A stretch of 49,003 nt of DNA from Bacteroidales bacterium. GTDB taxonomy: Bacteria; Bacteroidota; Bacteroidia; Bacteroidales; UBA932. The translations under genes were made by a program, and so were the position numbers. Below the pieces are notes generated by a model. The model searched no databases. It was not told the origin of the DNA and saw only the letters and a list, made by a program, of their open reading frames with translations. Below are positions 32,728-42,050 of this stretch, one piece after another. Location of the stretch: contig JAGABI010000051.1 of NCBI GenBank assembly GCA_017614715.1, positions 1 through 49,003 of the forward strand. The letters are read 5' to 3'. Each line of letters begins with the position of its first letter. Position 1 is the stretch's first letter.

Positions 32728-33345
32728 CTATCCCATATTCGTTACCAGGATTGTCTGGATTGGCTTTCTAATTTTCGAGACCATGCGGAATGAATTCCTT
32801 CTTCGTGCAAAATCTTTCTCGTCCTTTTCCGAGAGCGGATAGTCATCTTCGTAGAAGCGCATTTCGCAGAGGGTGACACCAAGACTACCCTTGTCAATGA
32901 TAAGATCAATCTGAGCGCCTTCTATTCCATTTTGAGGATCCTTTCTACATTGCCAAGAGCAGACGTGTGTGGGAATTCCGCTGATTCCAAGCTTCTTTTT
33001 AATCTGTTCCGAGTGGAGAAGGCAGAGTCTTTCGAATGCGTGACCCGCCCAATTGTCAAAGATTCTGGATGGAATCTGCGAGAAATCGTCGCAGTAGCGG
33101 ATTCCCTCCTTCAGGAATTTGAAGTAGAATAGCGTAAAGTTGTCAATCAATTGGTACAGGGAATCCTTTTTGGTCTTCCCGTATGCCGTGTATCGGCGAA
33201 TGAACCCCGCTTTCTCCAAATCTTCAAGGATGGTAGACAAAGTTCCTCCGTCACCTAATCCGCGCTCCTTCCAGCGGAATCTATTATTATTTGATGGATT
33301 CCGCTGGGTGACAGGAGCTTCTAAACTGCTTAGTGTCAACTGCAA
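32728..33345 (-). pseudogene. Truncated ATPase gene (C-terminal half only)
   Basis: 205 codons that match the C-terminal half of the archaeal-type/AAA ATPases common in Bacteroidales. LGDGGTLSTILEDLEKAGFI is the winged-helix region, LYQLIDNFTLFYFKFL follows, and the nuclease-like IDLIIDKG comes near the end. The P-loop N-terminal domain is missing; the frame begins abruptly next to the serpin stop codon. It is probably a 5'-truncated remnant at the island border. Confidence 0.7.
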
Positions 33346-33347
33346 AG

Positions 33348-34604
33348 TCAGAATGACTGTTTGATGCCGGCAAAGAGGATGGCGCCGGTGGAACGCTCAC
33401 TTATGAAATAGAGGAAAGGACGGTCTGCCTTGAAATAGAAGATGTTACCGACGGGGCCGACGCTGGTTTCACGCATCCCGATATAGGTTACGGCAGCGGC
33501 TTCTGTGCCCTCTTCGTCAACTTTAATCTTGGCCTTGTGGCGGATTTCATCAATGCAGAGCGGGGTGTTGCTCATTGCAGAGAAGTCGGCAGCGCTTGTG
33601 AAGGCCTTTTTCATACCCATCTCCTTGAGGATGTCTATGCAGAGCTTCTCTGCCGCATATTCCTCATCAAACCTGGGCATGGAGAAGTATGTGCGATACG
33701 TCTTGCCGCCATCTCGGTAATCTGCCCAGGTGTCAGCGTCCAGCCCGGCGAGAACCTTCTCCGGGGTGACGCCTGTGCGGGGTACCACAAGCGTCATTGC
33801 AAAGGCTCCGTTGCCATAAGGCACACTCATCGCCTCCACAAATTCGTCGTTATACACACGTGCGTTCTCAAAGGTATTGTTCATGAAGGTGGTGGTTACC
33901 TTATTGCCGTTGCGGCAGGTGAACTTGTCCTGAGTGTTCAGATTCTTGTCAAACGGATCTTCCCACATCCCCTTGAAATAGATTGCGTTCATAAGCGCCA
34001 CCACGGTGCTCTCGGGCACTTCGTCCACGATTTTGGGTATCATCCCGTGAGTCTTCTCGTTGCACCATCCGTTGACCTGGCCGGCAGCGGTTTGGGGATC
34101 TCCGGGCAGGGTACGCACCTCTGCGAAGAAACTCCCTCGGATATCATTCTTGTAATCGTCTTTAATGACGATGCAATCCTTTGACCAGAATGAATTTGCT
34201 ATTTCAAAGGCAGTGGTGTTGTCCACACCCTGGAGGGCGGGAATCAGTGTCCGGTAAAAGCCGCTCACATCCTCACCTGTGAAGTTGTCAAAGCCCAGGG
34301 CGGAATACATCTCCTGCTGGGTGTCGCCAGCAGCACCCGCAGCGGTCATAGCCAGGGCCATCTGTATGCTGAATGGGGAGAGAAAAAGGTTCGTGCCCTC
34401 CGCCTCCTTTGCGCACGCCGCCTCAAGGAAGTCAAAAGTGAAGGAGTTTGCGTTGTAGCCAATCTGCTGCTGCACCTTGGTCAGGGGGATATCCTCGCGC
34501 TCCTTGGGGGTCTTACCGTTGCCACCACCCTCTTCCAGGCCGCAGGCTGATAGCAGTGTCGCTGCCACCATCAGTATATTGCAAATAATCATTGTCCTTT
34601 TCAT
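33348..34604 (-). CDS. Serpin-family protease inhibitor lipoprotein
   Basis: 418 residues from MKRTMIICNILMVAATLLSAC; the lipobox is LLSAC. The serpin core is complete: NLFLSPFSIQMALAMTAAGA, NSFWSKD, NGWCNEKTHGMIPKIV, VVALMNAIYFKGMWEDPF and RPFLYFI at the end. The reactive-loop hinge is EEGTEAAAVT, with small residues as needed for loop insertion, so it should be inhibitory. By counting from the hinge, P1 falls near the RETS segment, but the loop is longer than in antitrypsin, so the target protease is uncertain. It may guard against host or competitor proteases. It is divergent from the AlbA_2 gene. Confidence 0.9.
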   Translation of the reverse strand: MKRTMIICNILMVAATLLSACGLEEGGGNGKTPKEREDIPLTKVQQQIGYNANSFTFDFLEAACAKEAEGTNLFLSPFSIQMALAMTAAGAAGDTQQEMYSALGFDNFTGEDVSGFYRTLIPALQGVDNTTAFEIANSFWSKDCIVIKDDYKNDIRGSFFAEVRTLPGDPQTAAGQVNGWCNEKTHGMIPKIVDEVPESTVVALMNAIYFKGMWEDPFDKNLNTQDKFTCRNGNKVTTTFMNNTFENARVYNDEFVEAMSVPYGNGAFAMTLVVPRTGVTPEKVLAGLDADTWADYRDGGKTYRTYFSMPRFDEEYAAEKLCIDILKEMGMKKAFTSAADFSAMSNTPLCIDEIRHKAKIKVDEEGTEAAAVTYIGMRETSVGPVGNIFYFKADRPFLYFISERSTGAILFAGIKQSF

Positions 34605-34683
34605 AAGTAGTTGCTTCGTTTCAGGTAAAATGCAAAACTGTGCCAAAATTAACAATTTGCCGTTTATTTAGTACCTTAGCATT

Positions 34684-35289
34684 ATGCATCCGCTGGATAA
34701 AATGATTGCGGAGGGAGAACACCTCCATCAGGATTTCAAGTATTTCCTCTCAGATGCGCGCAAGATTGCACGCTCAGTGGCGGCGTTTGCCAATACCGAC
34801 GGCGGCAGGCTGCTGATTGGCGTGAAGGACAACGGTAAGGTGGTGGGTATCAAGAATGAAGAAGACATACACATGATAGAGGCGGCAGCACAAGTTTTCT
34901 GCAAACCTGAGGTCGATTACCAGCCGCGCATCTGGGAATACGGCTCGCGGCGGGTGCTGGAGATAAACATAGCGCCAAGCATTCTCGCCCCTCACACCGC
35001 CCCTGATGAAAGCGGACGGCCCACTGTATATATCCGCAAGGCGGACGAGAACAAGGTGGCCAGTGCGGTGGAACGGCGGTATCTGGAGTTGAAATTTTCC
35101 TCCGGAGCGGTGAATATGGCCATCGGCAAGCCGCAGCAGAGAATTCTGGACTACTTCTCCCTTCACAATCTCCCATTTGAACCAGGCTATCGCTACGACA
35201 TCCCGGCCATCGCCACCTGCTGCCTGATGAGCGGGCAAGACTGCATAGAATCCATCTGCAAGCTGATACTTCTTAACGAGACCGTGTAA
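34684..35289 (+). CDS. AlbA_2/Schlafen-type putative DNA-binding protein
   Basis: 201 residues. The N-terminal domain (about 1-125) has the AlbA_2 pattern: ARSVAAFANTDGGRLLIGVKDNGKVVGI, then RVLEINIAPS and PTVYIRKADENK. The C-terminal part is a winged-helix-like region (QQRILDYFSLHNL). It is often annotated as ATP-binding or transcriptional regulator; exact activity is unknown. The box TACCTTAG ends four bases before the ATG, suggesting a leaderless mRNA. The GH78 gene begins two bases after its stop, so they are probably one operon. Confidence 0.8.
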   Translation: MHPLDKMIAEGEHLHQDFKYFLSDARKIARSVAAFANTDGGRLLIGVKDNGKVVGIKNEEDIHMIEAAAQVFCKPEVDYQPRIWEYGSRRVLEINIAPSILAPHTAPDESGRPTVYIRKADENKVASAVERRYLELKFSSGAVNMAIGKPQQRILDYFSLHNLPFEPGYRYDIPAIATCCLMSGQDCIESICKLILLNETV

Positions 35290-35291
35290 TT

Positions 35292-37466
35292 ATGAGATAT
35301 TTCATTAAACCGCTGGTGGCAGCGTTGTTAGCCTGTATCTTGATGAGCTCTTGCGGTTCGCGTCATCTGGCAGACGGTACTTCTGTTGCTCCGTATGCCC
35401 TGCGGACAGATTTGCTTGAATACACCGACACCGATTTTGGAGAAGGGCGCTTTGCGTTTATCAAATCCGGGAATCCTGTTTTCTCTTGGATTGTACCCTC
35501 GATTGGAGACAGTACTGTGCAGTTGGCATACAGGATAACGGTCAATAAACTTTGGCCGTTGACACCTCCGACAGAGTCGTTTGGGACGGTATATAAAACT
35601 GTGTGGGACAGCGGATGGGTAGAGGGTGACTCCAGTGTGGCGGTGCCCTTCCAGGGATCAGCTCTGGAGCCAGGTTCCGACTATGAGTGGGCTGTAGAGT
35701 TGAAGCTGGCCAATGCCTCCGGCAAACGTTTAAAAACGTCTAAAAGCGCCTATAAACGCTTCAAAACGGATAAAACGGTTTGTGATTATTCCACCCCTTC
35801 GTACCCGCTGGTTGCTGAGCGCCAAGCGGCTACAGCGGGCTTAAATAGCGTCTACGACTTTGGAAAGGCGGCTTTCGGCAAGCTGGATCTCACACTTACA
35901 GCCGCTGCCGATGACAGCGTGATGGTTATTATTGGCGAGCGCCTCAAGGACGGACACATAGAGCATACCCCACGGATAAGTTCCGTGGTTTATGACGAGA
36001 TCGGCCTGAAGGTTAAGGCAGGCAAACACACCTATTTGGTTGAACCCATCCGCGACGGACGCAATACCGGGCCTCAGGCTGTGCCCATGCCAGATTATGC
36101 CGGGGTCGTGGCCCCTTTCCGCTACTGCGAAATACGTGGCGATGTATCTCCCGTCAAGGTTGAGCGCATCAGCTATCATTACCCTTTTGATGAGAATGCC
36201 GCATCTTTTTGCTGCAGCAACGACACCCTCAACGCCATCTGGGACCTCTGCCATTACAGCCTCAAACCCTGTTCATTCACCGGGATTTGGGTGGACGGCA
36301 ACCGCGAGAGAATCCCTTACGAATATGACGCCCTGATAGCGCAACTGTGCCATTACGGCTCAGACGCCGAATACTCTATTGACCGCCGCACGCTGGAGTG
36401 GCTGCTGACCCAGCCTACCTGGCCCACCGAGTGGATTTTATACGCAGTGGAAATTGCCTGGAACGACTATCTCTGGACGGGAGATGACCGCGCGTTGAAG
36501 GCCAACTACGAGGTTCTAAAAGCGCACGGGCTGGATGCTCTTTGCAAAGAGAACGGCTTGGTTTCCACGACTCAGGGGCAGAGCCCAGAGTTCCTGGCCA
36601 GCATCAACCGCAGCGGAGATATCAAAGACATCGTGGATTGGCCCCATACCGGTATTCTCGGCCTGCAGGACAGGCAGGGAGGCGAGGATGACGGCTTTGT
36701 CTATACCGACTTCAATGCGGTGGTTAACGCGCTGTATTACCGCACGCTGCTGCGGCTGGCAGAGATTGCCGACAGGGTCGGCAATGATGCCAAATCTGAT
36801 GCCAATCTTTTCCGCTCAAAGGCAGAAGTCACTCGCAAGGCATTCCAAAAGGCCTTCTTCAATCCCGCCACCGGCATATACAAAGACGGCATCGAAACAG
36901 ACCATTCCAGCCTGCATACCAACATGATGGCTATTCTTTGCGGCCTCACCACGCCGGAGAATGAAACGGCTGTGGCCAATTTCGTAGAGTCCCGCGGCCT
37001 GCGTTGCAGCATATTCGGAGCCCACAATCTGCTGCAGTCGCTATATGCCGCCGGCCGTGGTGATGCAGCGCTCCATCTGATGACAAGCGATGACATCCGC
37101 AGTTGGTACAACGGCATACGGGCAGGCACAACAATCACCATAGAGGCGTGGGACGACAGTTTCAAGCCCAACCAGGACTGGAACCACATCGCCGGTGCCG
37201 CCCCTGGCAACGCCATCCCGTTTGGATTAATGGGCATCACACCGCTGGAGCCCGGATTCGCCCGGGTAACTATCCGGCCGCAGCCCGGCAATCTCGGGTG
37301 GGCAGAAATCACCGTGCCGACCATCCGCGGCAGCATATCTGTATCAATCGGCAATGGCCGCATGGAAGTAGTCATCCCCGCCAACATGACCGCAGAGATA
37401 TATCTCCCCAGCCAAAACACACCGACCGCTACGGTTGGTAGCGGCCGGTTCGTATTCAATTATTAG
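35292..37466 (+). CDS. GH78-type alpha-L-rhamnosidase lipoprotein
   Basis: 724 residues with the lipobox LMSSC. Beta-rich N-terminal domains (about 30-280) precede the (alpha/alpha)6 catalytic barrel. Key blocks are GIWVDGNRERIPYEYDALIA, with the glutamate of the general-acid segment, and EAWDDSFKPNQDWNHIAGAA, followed by PGNAIPFGLMGI and a C-terminal sandwich. GH78 enzymes release terminal alpha-L-rhamnose. Anchoring suggests action at the outer membrane or periplasm. It pairs functionally with the rhamnose mutarotase at 13814-14131. A possible operon partner is the AlbA_2 gene just upstream. Confidence 0.88.
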   Translation: MRYFIKPLVAALLACILMSSCGSRHLADGTSVAPYALRTDLLEYTDTDFGEGRFAFIKSGNPVFSWIVPSIGDSTVQLAYRITVNKLWPLTPPTESFGTVYKTVWDSGWVEGDSSVAVPFQGSALEPGSDYEWAVELKLANASGKRLKTSKSAYKRFKTDKTVCDYSTPSYPLVAERQAATAGLNSVYDFGKAAFGKLDLTLTAAADDSVMVIIGERLKDGHIEHTPRISSVVYDEIGLKVKAGKHTYLVEPIRDGRNTGPQAVPMPDYAGVVAPFRYCEIRGDVSPVKVERISYHYPFDENAASFCCSNDTLNAIWDLCHYSLKPCSFTGIWVDGNRERIPYEYDALIAQLCHYGSDAEYSIDRRTLEWLLTQPTWPTEWILYAVEIAWNDYLWTGDDRALKANYEVLKAHGLDALCKENGLVSTTQGQSPEFLASINRSGDIKDIVDWPHTGILGLQDRQGGEDDGFVYTDFNAVVNALYYRTLLRLAEIADRVGNDAKSDANLFRSKAEVTRKAFQKAFFNPATGIYKDGIETDHSSLHTNMMAILCGLTTPENETAVANFVESRGLRCSIFGAHNLLQSLYAAGRGDAALHLMTSDDIRSWYNGIRAGTTITIEAWDDSFKPNQDWNHIAGAAPGNAIPFGLMGITPLEPGFARVTIRPQPGNLGWAEITVPTIRGSISVSIGNGRMEVVIPANMTAEIYLPSQNTPTATVGSGRFVFNY

Positions 37467-37514
37467 ACGGCATCGGTGCCGTGGTTATATGAGGGTGTCC
37501 GGGCGATGCCCGGA
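37467..37514. terminator. Paired hairpins between convergent genes
   Basis: ACGGCA-TCGG-TGCCGT (37467-37482) and TCCGGGC-GAT-GCCCGGA (37498-37514) lie between the converging GH78 and FISUMP genes. They lack long T-runs, so termination is likely but not certain. Confidence 0.45.
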
Positions 37515-37521
37515 GCTACCA

Positions 37522-40500
37522 CTAATCTAAGACAGGACGCACAGAGAACCCGTCGAAGCGGTAGTAAACATCCAAGAGGAAACGTGGACGAGAATCGATG
37601 ATGAGGCCATATGCCTTGGACGGATTACTATTGTATAGGGAAGAAGACCAGTAAAATCCCATGGTGCCCTCTTGATTATGTGTATCTCCGTACATGCTGC
37701 CAGCAGCGGGAAGAAATATGCTGTTGCCGTTAGGACCGGTGACGACTAGTCCACTGACATTCCCCGAGACAGCCCAGTACACGGAGCAGTTTAAATACAA
37801 TTCTGACCAATCGGTATTTGTCGGCATACGCCAGCCGCCGGCCCAATTAGCTTTTGCGGCATCGTCCGCCAACTCCAATACGGTCTTATTGTCAACCTGA
37901 GAACCGTATGAACTACTTGTATTGTACTTGGTCAATAAATTATAATCTCCATCGCTCCACTTATATGAGTCCCAATCGTAGCTGCCTGTTGCCGACGGGC
38001 CCGTTTCACCCCAGGCGAAATAGGTGCCATACCCCGTAGGAGTGTTTGTACCAATGTTGCAGGTCGCCCATCTGAGCCCTGAAGGCAGACCCAGGTCCAC
38101 CCATCCGTGACCGTTTTCTGTTCCGGATGTCGGTCTCGGGACGGTCACGGCACAGGAAGCCGTTAAGCCTCCGTCGTATGTCGTAGCCGTTATGGTTGCC
38201 GTCCCTGCAGAAACGGCCGTAACGACACCTTCAAAAGAAACCGTTGCCACTCCGGTATCGCTTGACGACCATATCACCGCAGGCTGTGTTGCATTTGCCG
38301 GAAGGACGGTTGAAGTCAAGGTAGTTGAACTACCATCCGTCAATGTGATAGAGCTTTGATCAAGGCTTATACTCGTGACCGCTACTTTTACTCCTTCATC
38401 TGAAACCGCACGGACTGAGCTACCGCTACAACGGCTGCTGTTGCCCATGCGGACATAACCCGAAGTGAAGTAGCCACCCCACGCGCCGGACGAGTATTCC
38501 GTCTCGAGGGAAGAGGACCAGTAGTTGCCATATACCCCGGTATTGTAGAGGTAGGCTCTGTACCGATAGCCAGTAGCGGGCAGGAATATGCTGTTGCCGT
38601 TGGGGCCTGTCACTAATCTTCCGTTTACTCCGTTCTGTGTTGTCCATGTCCAGGTGCATTCACCTATCAGTTCCTCCCACTCAGCAAGGGTCGGCATTCT
38701 CCAGCTACCGCCCCAGTTGACGTGGGCTGCGTCATATTCAGGTTCGAGAACAGTCTTATTGTCAACGGTGCCGTAGGAATTATTTGTACAATACCTGGTC
38801 ATGGTATTGTCAGAGCCGTTGCACCACTGGTATGATTGCCAGTCGTAACCCTGTGATTTGCCATTATTCCAAGTCAAAGGACTCAGACTGCTGTAATACG
38901 GCTCGGTTTCACCCCATGCGAAGTAATCACCATACTCCTCAGGTGCGGAAGCACCAACGTTGCAGGTGGCCCACATGAGCCCTGACGACAGACCCAGGTC
39001 CACCCATCCATGACCGTTTTCTGTTCCGGATGACGGTCTCGTGACCGTCACTACACAGGAGGCTGTTAATCCCCCGTCGTAAGTTGTGGCAGTGATAGTA
39101 GCTGTACCGGCGGCAACGGGAGTGACTTTTCCTTTTCTGGATACTGTCGCGACTGACGTATTTGACGATGACCAGATAACAGCATTTTGAGTTGCATCGG
39201 AAGGAGAAACCGTAGCTGTGATGGTTGCCGTTTCTCCAATGCTTAATGCCAAGGATGTCCTGTCCAGAAATATGCCCGTTACAGGTATCCGCACGCCCTC
39301 GTCTGAGACAGGCCGCACAGAGTACCCGAGGCAGCGCCTTTCTCCCCAACTGAAGGGACCGTCCGAATTGAAGTATAGGCTTCTCGCCTCGTCCGGTGAG
39401 TCCGAATAGTCAATATAGAGGGAAGATGACCAGTAGTAGCCGGCTCTATTGATTCTGCTGAATAAGGTCTGCTCACAAAAGCCAGCAGAGGGAAGAAATA
39501 TGCTGTTGCCGTTGGGACCCGTCACTAAACTGCCGCATACTCCGTTCTGTATAATTAAAGACCATGTGCATTTAGTCCTTAACTCTGTCCAATCCGCATC
39601 TGTGGGCATTCGCCAGCTACCACCCCAGTTTGCATGAGCGGCGTCATCGACCAGTTCCAGTATGATCTTATTATCAACTGTACCGTACCTATTGTGAGTA
39701 TTATACTTAGTCAGACTATTGTCAGAGACGTTGTACCACTGGTATGATGGCCAATAGTAACCATTCCTTTTTCCGTCTCTCCACGACGATGGATCCGGGC
39801 TGTAAGCCGACACAGTTGCATCCAATACGAAGTAATCGTTGTAATACGGCTCGGTTTCACCCCATGCGAAGAAATCGCCGTACCCCGTAGGAGTATCTGT
39901 ACCTACGTTGCAGGTGGCCCACAGAATCCCTGAAGGCAGACCCAGGTCCACCCAGCCGTGACCGTTTTCTGTTCCGGATGTCGGTCTCGTGACCGTCACT
40001 GCACAGGAAGCAGTTAAGCCTCCGTCATATGTCGTAGCCGTAATGGTTGCCGTTCCTGCAGAAACTGCCGTAACGACACCTTCAGAAGAAACCGTTGCCA
40101 CTCCGGTATCGCTTGACGACCATATCAACGCAGGCTGTGTTACATTTTCTGGAAGGACAGTTGCAGTCAAGGTGGTTGAACTACCCTCAGTCAATGCGAT
40201 AGAACTTTGATCAAGGCTTATACTAGCGACCGCTACCCCTTCATCTGAAACGGGGCGGACGGCAAGTCCGAAGATGCGGTCGAAAACGCCGCTGTTGAAA
40301 GCGCCTGAATTCAAGAACGCGATGTTCGCTTTACTCGAATTGTCCCCATTGAGGGTAGAAGACCAGTAGTAGCCGGTGGAACCAGAACCGAGGAGGTTGG
40401 CACTGAACCATTCACCTGCAGCGGGCAAGAATATGCTGTTACCGTTAGGGCCCGTCACTAATCTTCCGTTTACTCCGTTCTGTGTTGTCCAAGTCCATGA

Positions 40501-41748
40501 GCATTCTGTCCTGAGTTCTGTCCACTCTTCATCGGTGGGCATTCTCCAACTGCCACCCCAATTTGCACGTGCTGTATCATCAGCCAAATCCAGTGTAGTC
40601 TTATCATCCACTATACCGCACGAACTGTCCTTATTATACTTAGTCAGACTATTGTTAGAGCCGTTGCACCACTGGTATGATGCCCAGCCGTAACCGGCAG
40701 ACTTTCCATCTTTCCATGTCAGGGGACTCTTGCTGCTGTAATAAGGCTCTGTCTCGCCCCATGCAAAGTAATCACCATACTCCTCGGGAGCGTTTGCACC
40801 AACATTGCAGGTCGCCCACTTCAGGCCTGAAGGAAGGCCAAGATCAACGGCAGCCACAGCAGGTTCCGGTGCAGTCCCGACATAAGTCACCGCCGGCATC
40901 TTGAGCAGGTTGGAGCGGGCGATGGTCTGACTCTTTGTGGTCTTTATCTCCATCGAGCCACCTTCGGTATCGGTCACAACCACTGTGAAACCTCCGGTCA
41001 TCGTCATCGGGGGAAGGGCTATGATAAACGCTGTTGCAGTATTTTCGTCCAACTGTACGCCGTCGCCGCAATCCAGGGTTGCGGTTGTCCCGTCTGCACT
41101 GGTAAGGGTGATCGAAGGTGTACCTGTGTTGGAAACGGTAACTGATGCCGCGCCGCAGAGCAATTCACCGTTGTTGCCCGTAATGCTGATTGAAGCTATG
41201 GTCGCCGTACCTTTCAGCTGGAGTTTCAGGCTGCCGAGCACATTCTTGAACTTGAGGCTGAGATCACTCGTTGAAGTTGTCACTGCTGCCATGGGGAAGG
41301 CTCCGTTGCCAAAGCTATCCTCGGCATAATCCTGGGTTGCAGGGAGTGCTATGTCGCTGATGACATAATTGTTTCCGCTCTTTGCGATTGATGCCGTTGA
41401 TGTATATGGATAGTAGGCAACATTGGTGGAAAGCTCTCCGCCGGCAACAAATCCGGGGCTCGTAACCCGGTTCAATGCTGCTGTTGCCTTGCCGTCTGAA
41501 GCATCGGTAACCTGATATCGTTCATTGATGGTACTTCCGGCAAAGATGCTCACCTGGTCGCCTTGTTTCCAGAGTACATTGAGATTATCCAGCGATGTCT
41601 TGGTGCCTATGTCGGTTGCATCGCCGACAGTGGCCTCCATTGTGGCCGTGAAACTTTTGCCCTCAGGGGCAAATTCGCCCTCTTCTTTAACCTGGCAGCC
41701 GCATACTGCCAATATAGCCAACAGGCTTAATACTAAACTTCTTTTCAT
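37522..41748 (-). CDS. Fimbrillin/Big_2/FISUMP mosaic surface lipoprotein
   Basis: 1408 residues with the lipobox AVCGC. A fimbrillin-like N-terminal region (about 25-295; WKQGDQVSIFAG, VAYYPYTSTAS) is followed by four FISUMP domains (about 298-500, 590-820, 910-1118, 1210-1408). They are separated by three Big_2 domains (about 503-585, 820-906, 1120-1206). Each FISUMP unit has WATCNxGxxxPxxYGxxFAWGE, GGSWRMPT and GNSIFLPxxG. The first and third Big_2 units are nearly identical in DNA. It is probably a long surface-displayed adhesin or binding protein. It lies 24 bases after a 42-residue gene with which it probably shares a transcript. Confidence 0.85.
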   Translation of the reverse strand: MKRSLVLSLLAILAVCGCQVKEEGEFAPEGKSFTATMEATVGDATDIGTKTSLDNLNVLWKQGDQVSIFAGSTINERYQVTDASDGKATAALNRVTSPGFVAGGELSTNVAYYPYTSTASIAKSGNNYVISDIALPATQDYAEDSFGNGAFPMAAVTTSTSDLSLKFKNVLGSLKLQLKGTATIASISITGNNGELLCGAASVTVSNTGTPSITLTSADGTTATLDCGDGVQLDENTATAFIIALPPMTMTGGFTVVVTDTEGGSMEIKTTKSQTIARSNLLKMPAVTYVGTAPEPAVAAVDLGLPSGLKWATCNVGANAPEEYGDYFAWGETEPYYSSKSPLTWKDGKSAGYGWASYQWCNGSNNSLTKYNKDSSCGIVDDKTTLDLADDTARANWGGSWRMPTDEEWTELRTECSWTWTTQNGVNGRLVTGPNGNSIFLPAAGEWFSANLLGSGSTGYYWSSTLNGDNSSKANIAFLNSGAFNSGVFDRIFGLAVRPVSDEGVAVASISLDQSSIALTEGSSTTLTATVLPENVTQPALIWSSSDTGVATVSSEGVVTAVSAGTATITATTYDGGLTASCAVTVTRPTSGTENGHGWVDLGLPSGILWATCNVGTDTPTGYGDFFAWGETEPYYNDYFVLDATVSAYSPDPSSWRDGKRNGYYWPSYQWYNVSDNSLTKYNTHNRYGTVDNKIILELVDDAAHANWGGSWRMPTDADWTELRTKCTWSLIIQNGVCGSLVTGPNGNSIFLPSAGFCEQTLFSRINRAGYYWSSSLYIDYSDSPDEARSLYFNSDGPFSWGERRCLGYSVRPVSDEGVRIPVTGIFLDRTSLALSIGETATITATVSPSDATQNAVIWSSSNTSVATVSRKGKVTPVAAGTATITATTYDGGLTASCVVTVTRPSSGTENGHGWVDLGLSSGLMWATCNVGASAPEEYGDYFAWGETEPYYSSLSPLTWNNGKSQGYDWQSYQWCNGSDNTMTRYCTNNSYGTVDNKTVLEPEYDAAHVNWGGSWRMPTLAEWEELIGECTWTWTTQNGVNGRLVTGPNGNSIFLPATGYRYRAYLYNTGVYGNYWSSSLETEYSSGAWGGYFTSGYVRMGNSSRCSGSSVRAVSDEGVKVAVTSISLDQSSITLTDGSSTTLTSTVLPANATQPAVIWSSSDTGVATVSFEGVVTAVSAGTATITATTYDGGLTASCAVTVPRPTSGTENGHGWVDLGLPSGLRWATCNIGTNTPTGYGTYFAWGETGPSATGSYDWDSYKWSDGDYNLLTKYNTSSSYGSQVDNKTVLELADDAAKANWAGGWRMPTNTDWSELYLNCSVYWAVSGNVSGLVVTGPNGNSIFLPAAGSMYGDTHNQEGTMGFYWSSSLYNSNPSKAYGLIIDSRPRFLLDVYYRFDGFSVRPVLD
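38140..38380. repeat. Big_2 segmental duplicate, copy A
   Basis: This segment, coding for the third Big_2 domain, matches 39990-40235 almost base for base, including many silent positions. The middle Big_2 copy is much more diverged. Confidence 0.7.
39990..40235. repeat. Big_2 segmental duplicate, copy B
   Basis: This segment codes for the first Big_2 domain and is the near-identical partner of 38140-38380, about 1.85 kb away in direct orientation. Recombination between them would remove one Big_2 plus two FISUMP domains in frame. Confidence 0.7.
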
Positions 41749-41772
41749 GGTAAGACTGTTATTATCATTGTT

Positions 41773-41901
41773 CTACCATTCACCTTCTGTCTCGGTCACC
41801 TTCTCGTTCTCGCCGGAGGTCTCGCAGATTCTACGCCGAATGCGTACGGCAATTACTTCGCTTACAGGAGCTTCGTAAACATTTTTAATCAATTTTTTCA
41901 T
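41773..41901 (-). CDS. 42-residue small protein preceding the mosaic lipoprotein
   Basis: Short gene with start MKKLIKNVYEAPVSEVIAVR and end TETEGEW. Small proteins of this type (MKK, then YEAPxxEVI, a lone Cys in ICETSGE, an acidic tail ending in W) recur in Bacteroidales next to surface-protein genes; their function is unknown. It is followed 24 bases later by the 1408-residue lipoprotein and preceded by a good promoter. Confidence 0.65.
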   Translation of the reverse strand: MKKLIKNVYEAPVSEVIAVRIRRRICETSGENEKVTETEGEW

Positions 41902-41931
41902 ATATACGATTTATGAATGGTTAAGTCTATG

Positions 41932-41962
41932 CTAATTTACACATTCTTATCCATATTTGCAA
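41932..41962 (-). promoter_or_regulatory. Promoter of the small protein and mosaic lipoprotein
   Basis: Minus strand TTG and TAAATTAG are separated by 20 bp; the -7 box has one mismatch to TAnnTTTG. The ATG at 41901 lies 30 bases downstream. Bases between here and uvrA (41963-42050) hold nothing recognisable. Confidence 0.55.
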
Positions 41963-42050
41963 CCCAGTGAGCCGCAATCGCAGTCGATAAATTCAACAGC
42001 GGGGCACCCTGACCCGCACCACCGTCGGCTGCCGGTATACTTTTCTTACG

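Noticed and set aside
41963..42050. Possible small gene or RNA between the small-protein promoter and uvrA
   Set aside because: Too short and without hairpins, start signals or conserved motifs that I can see.
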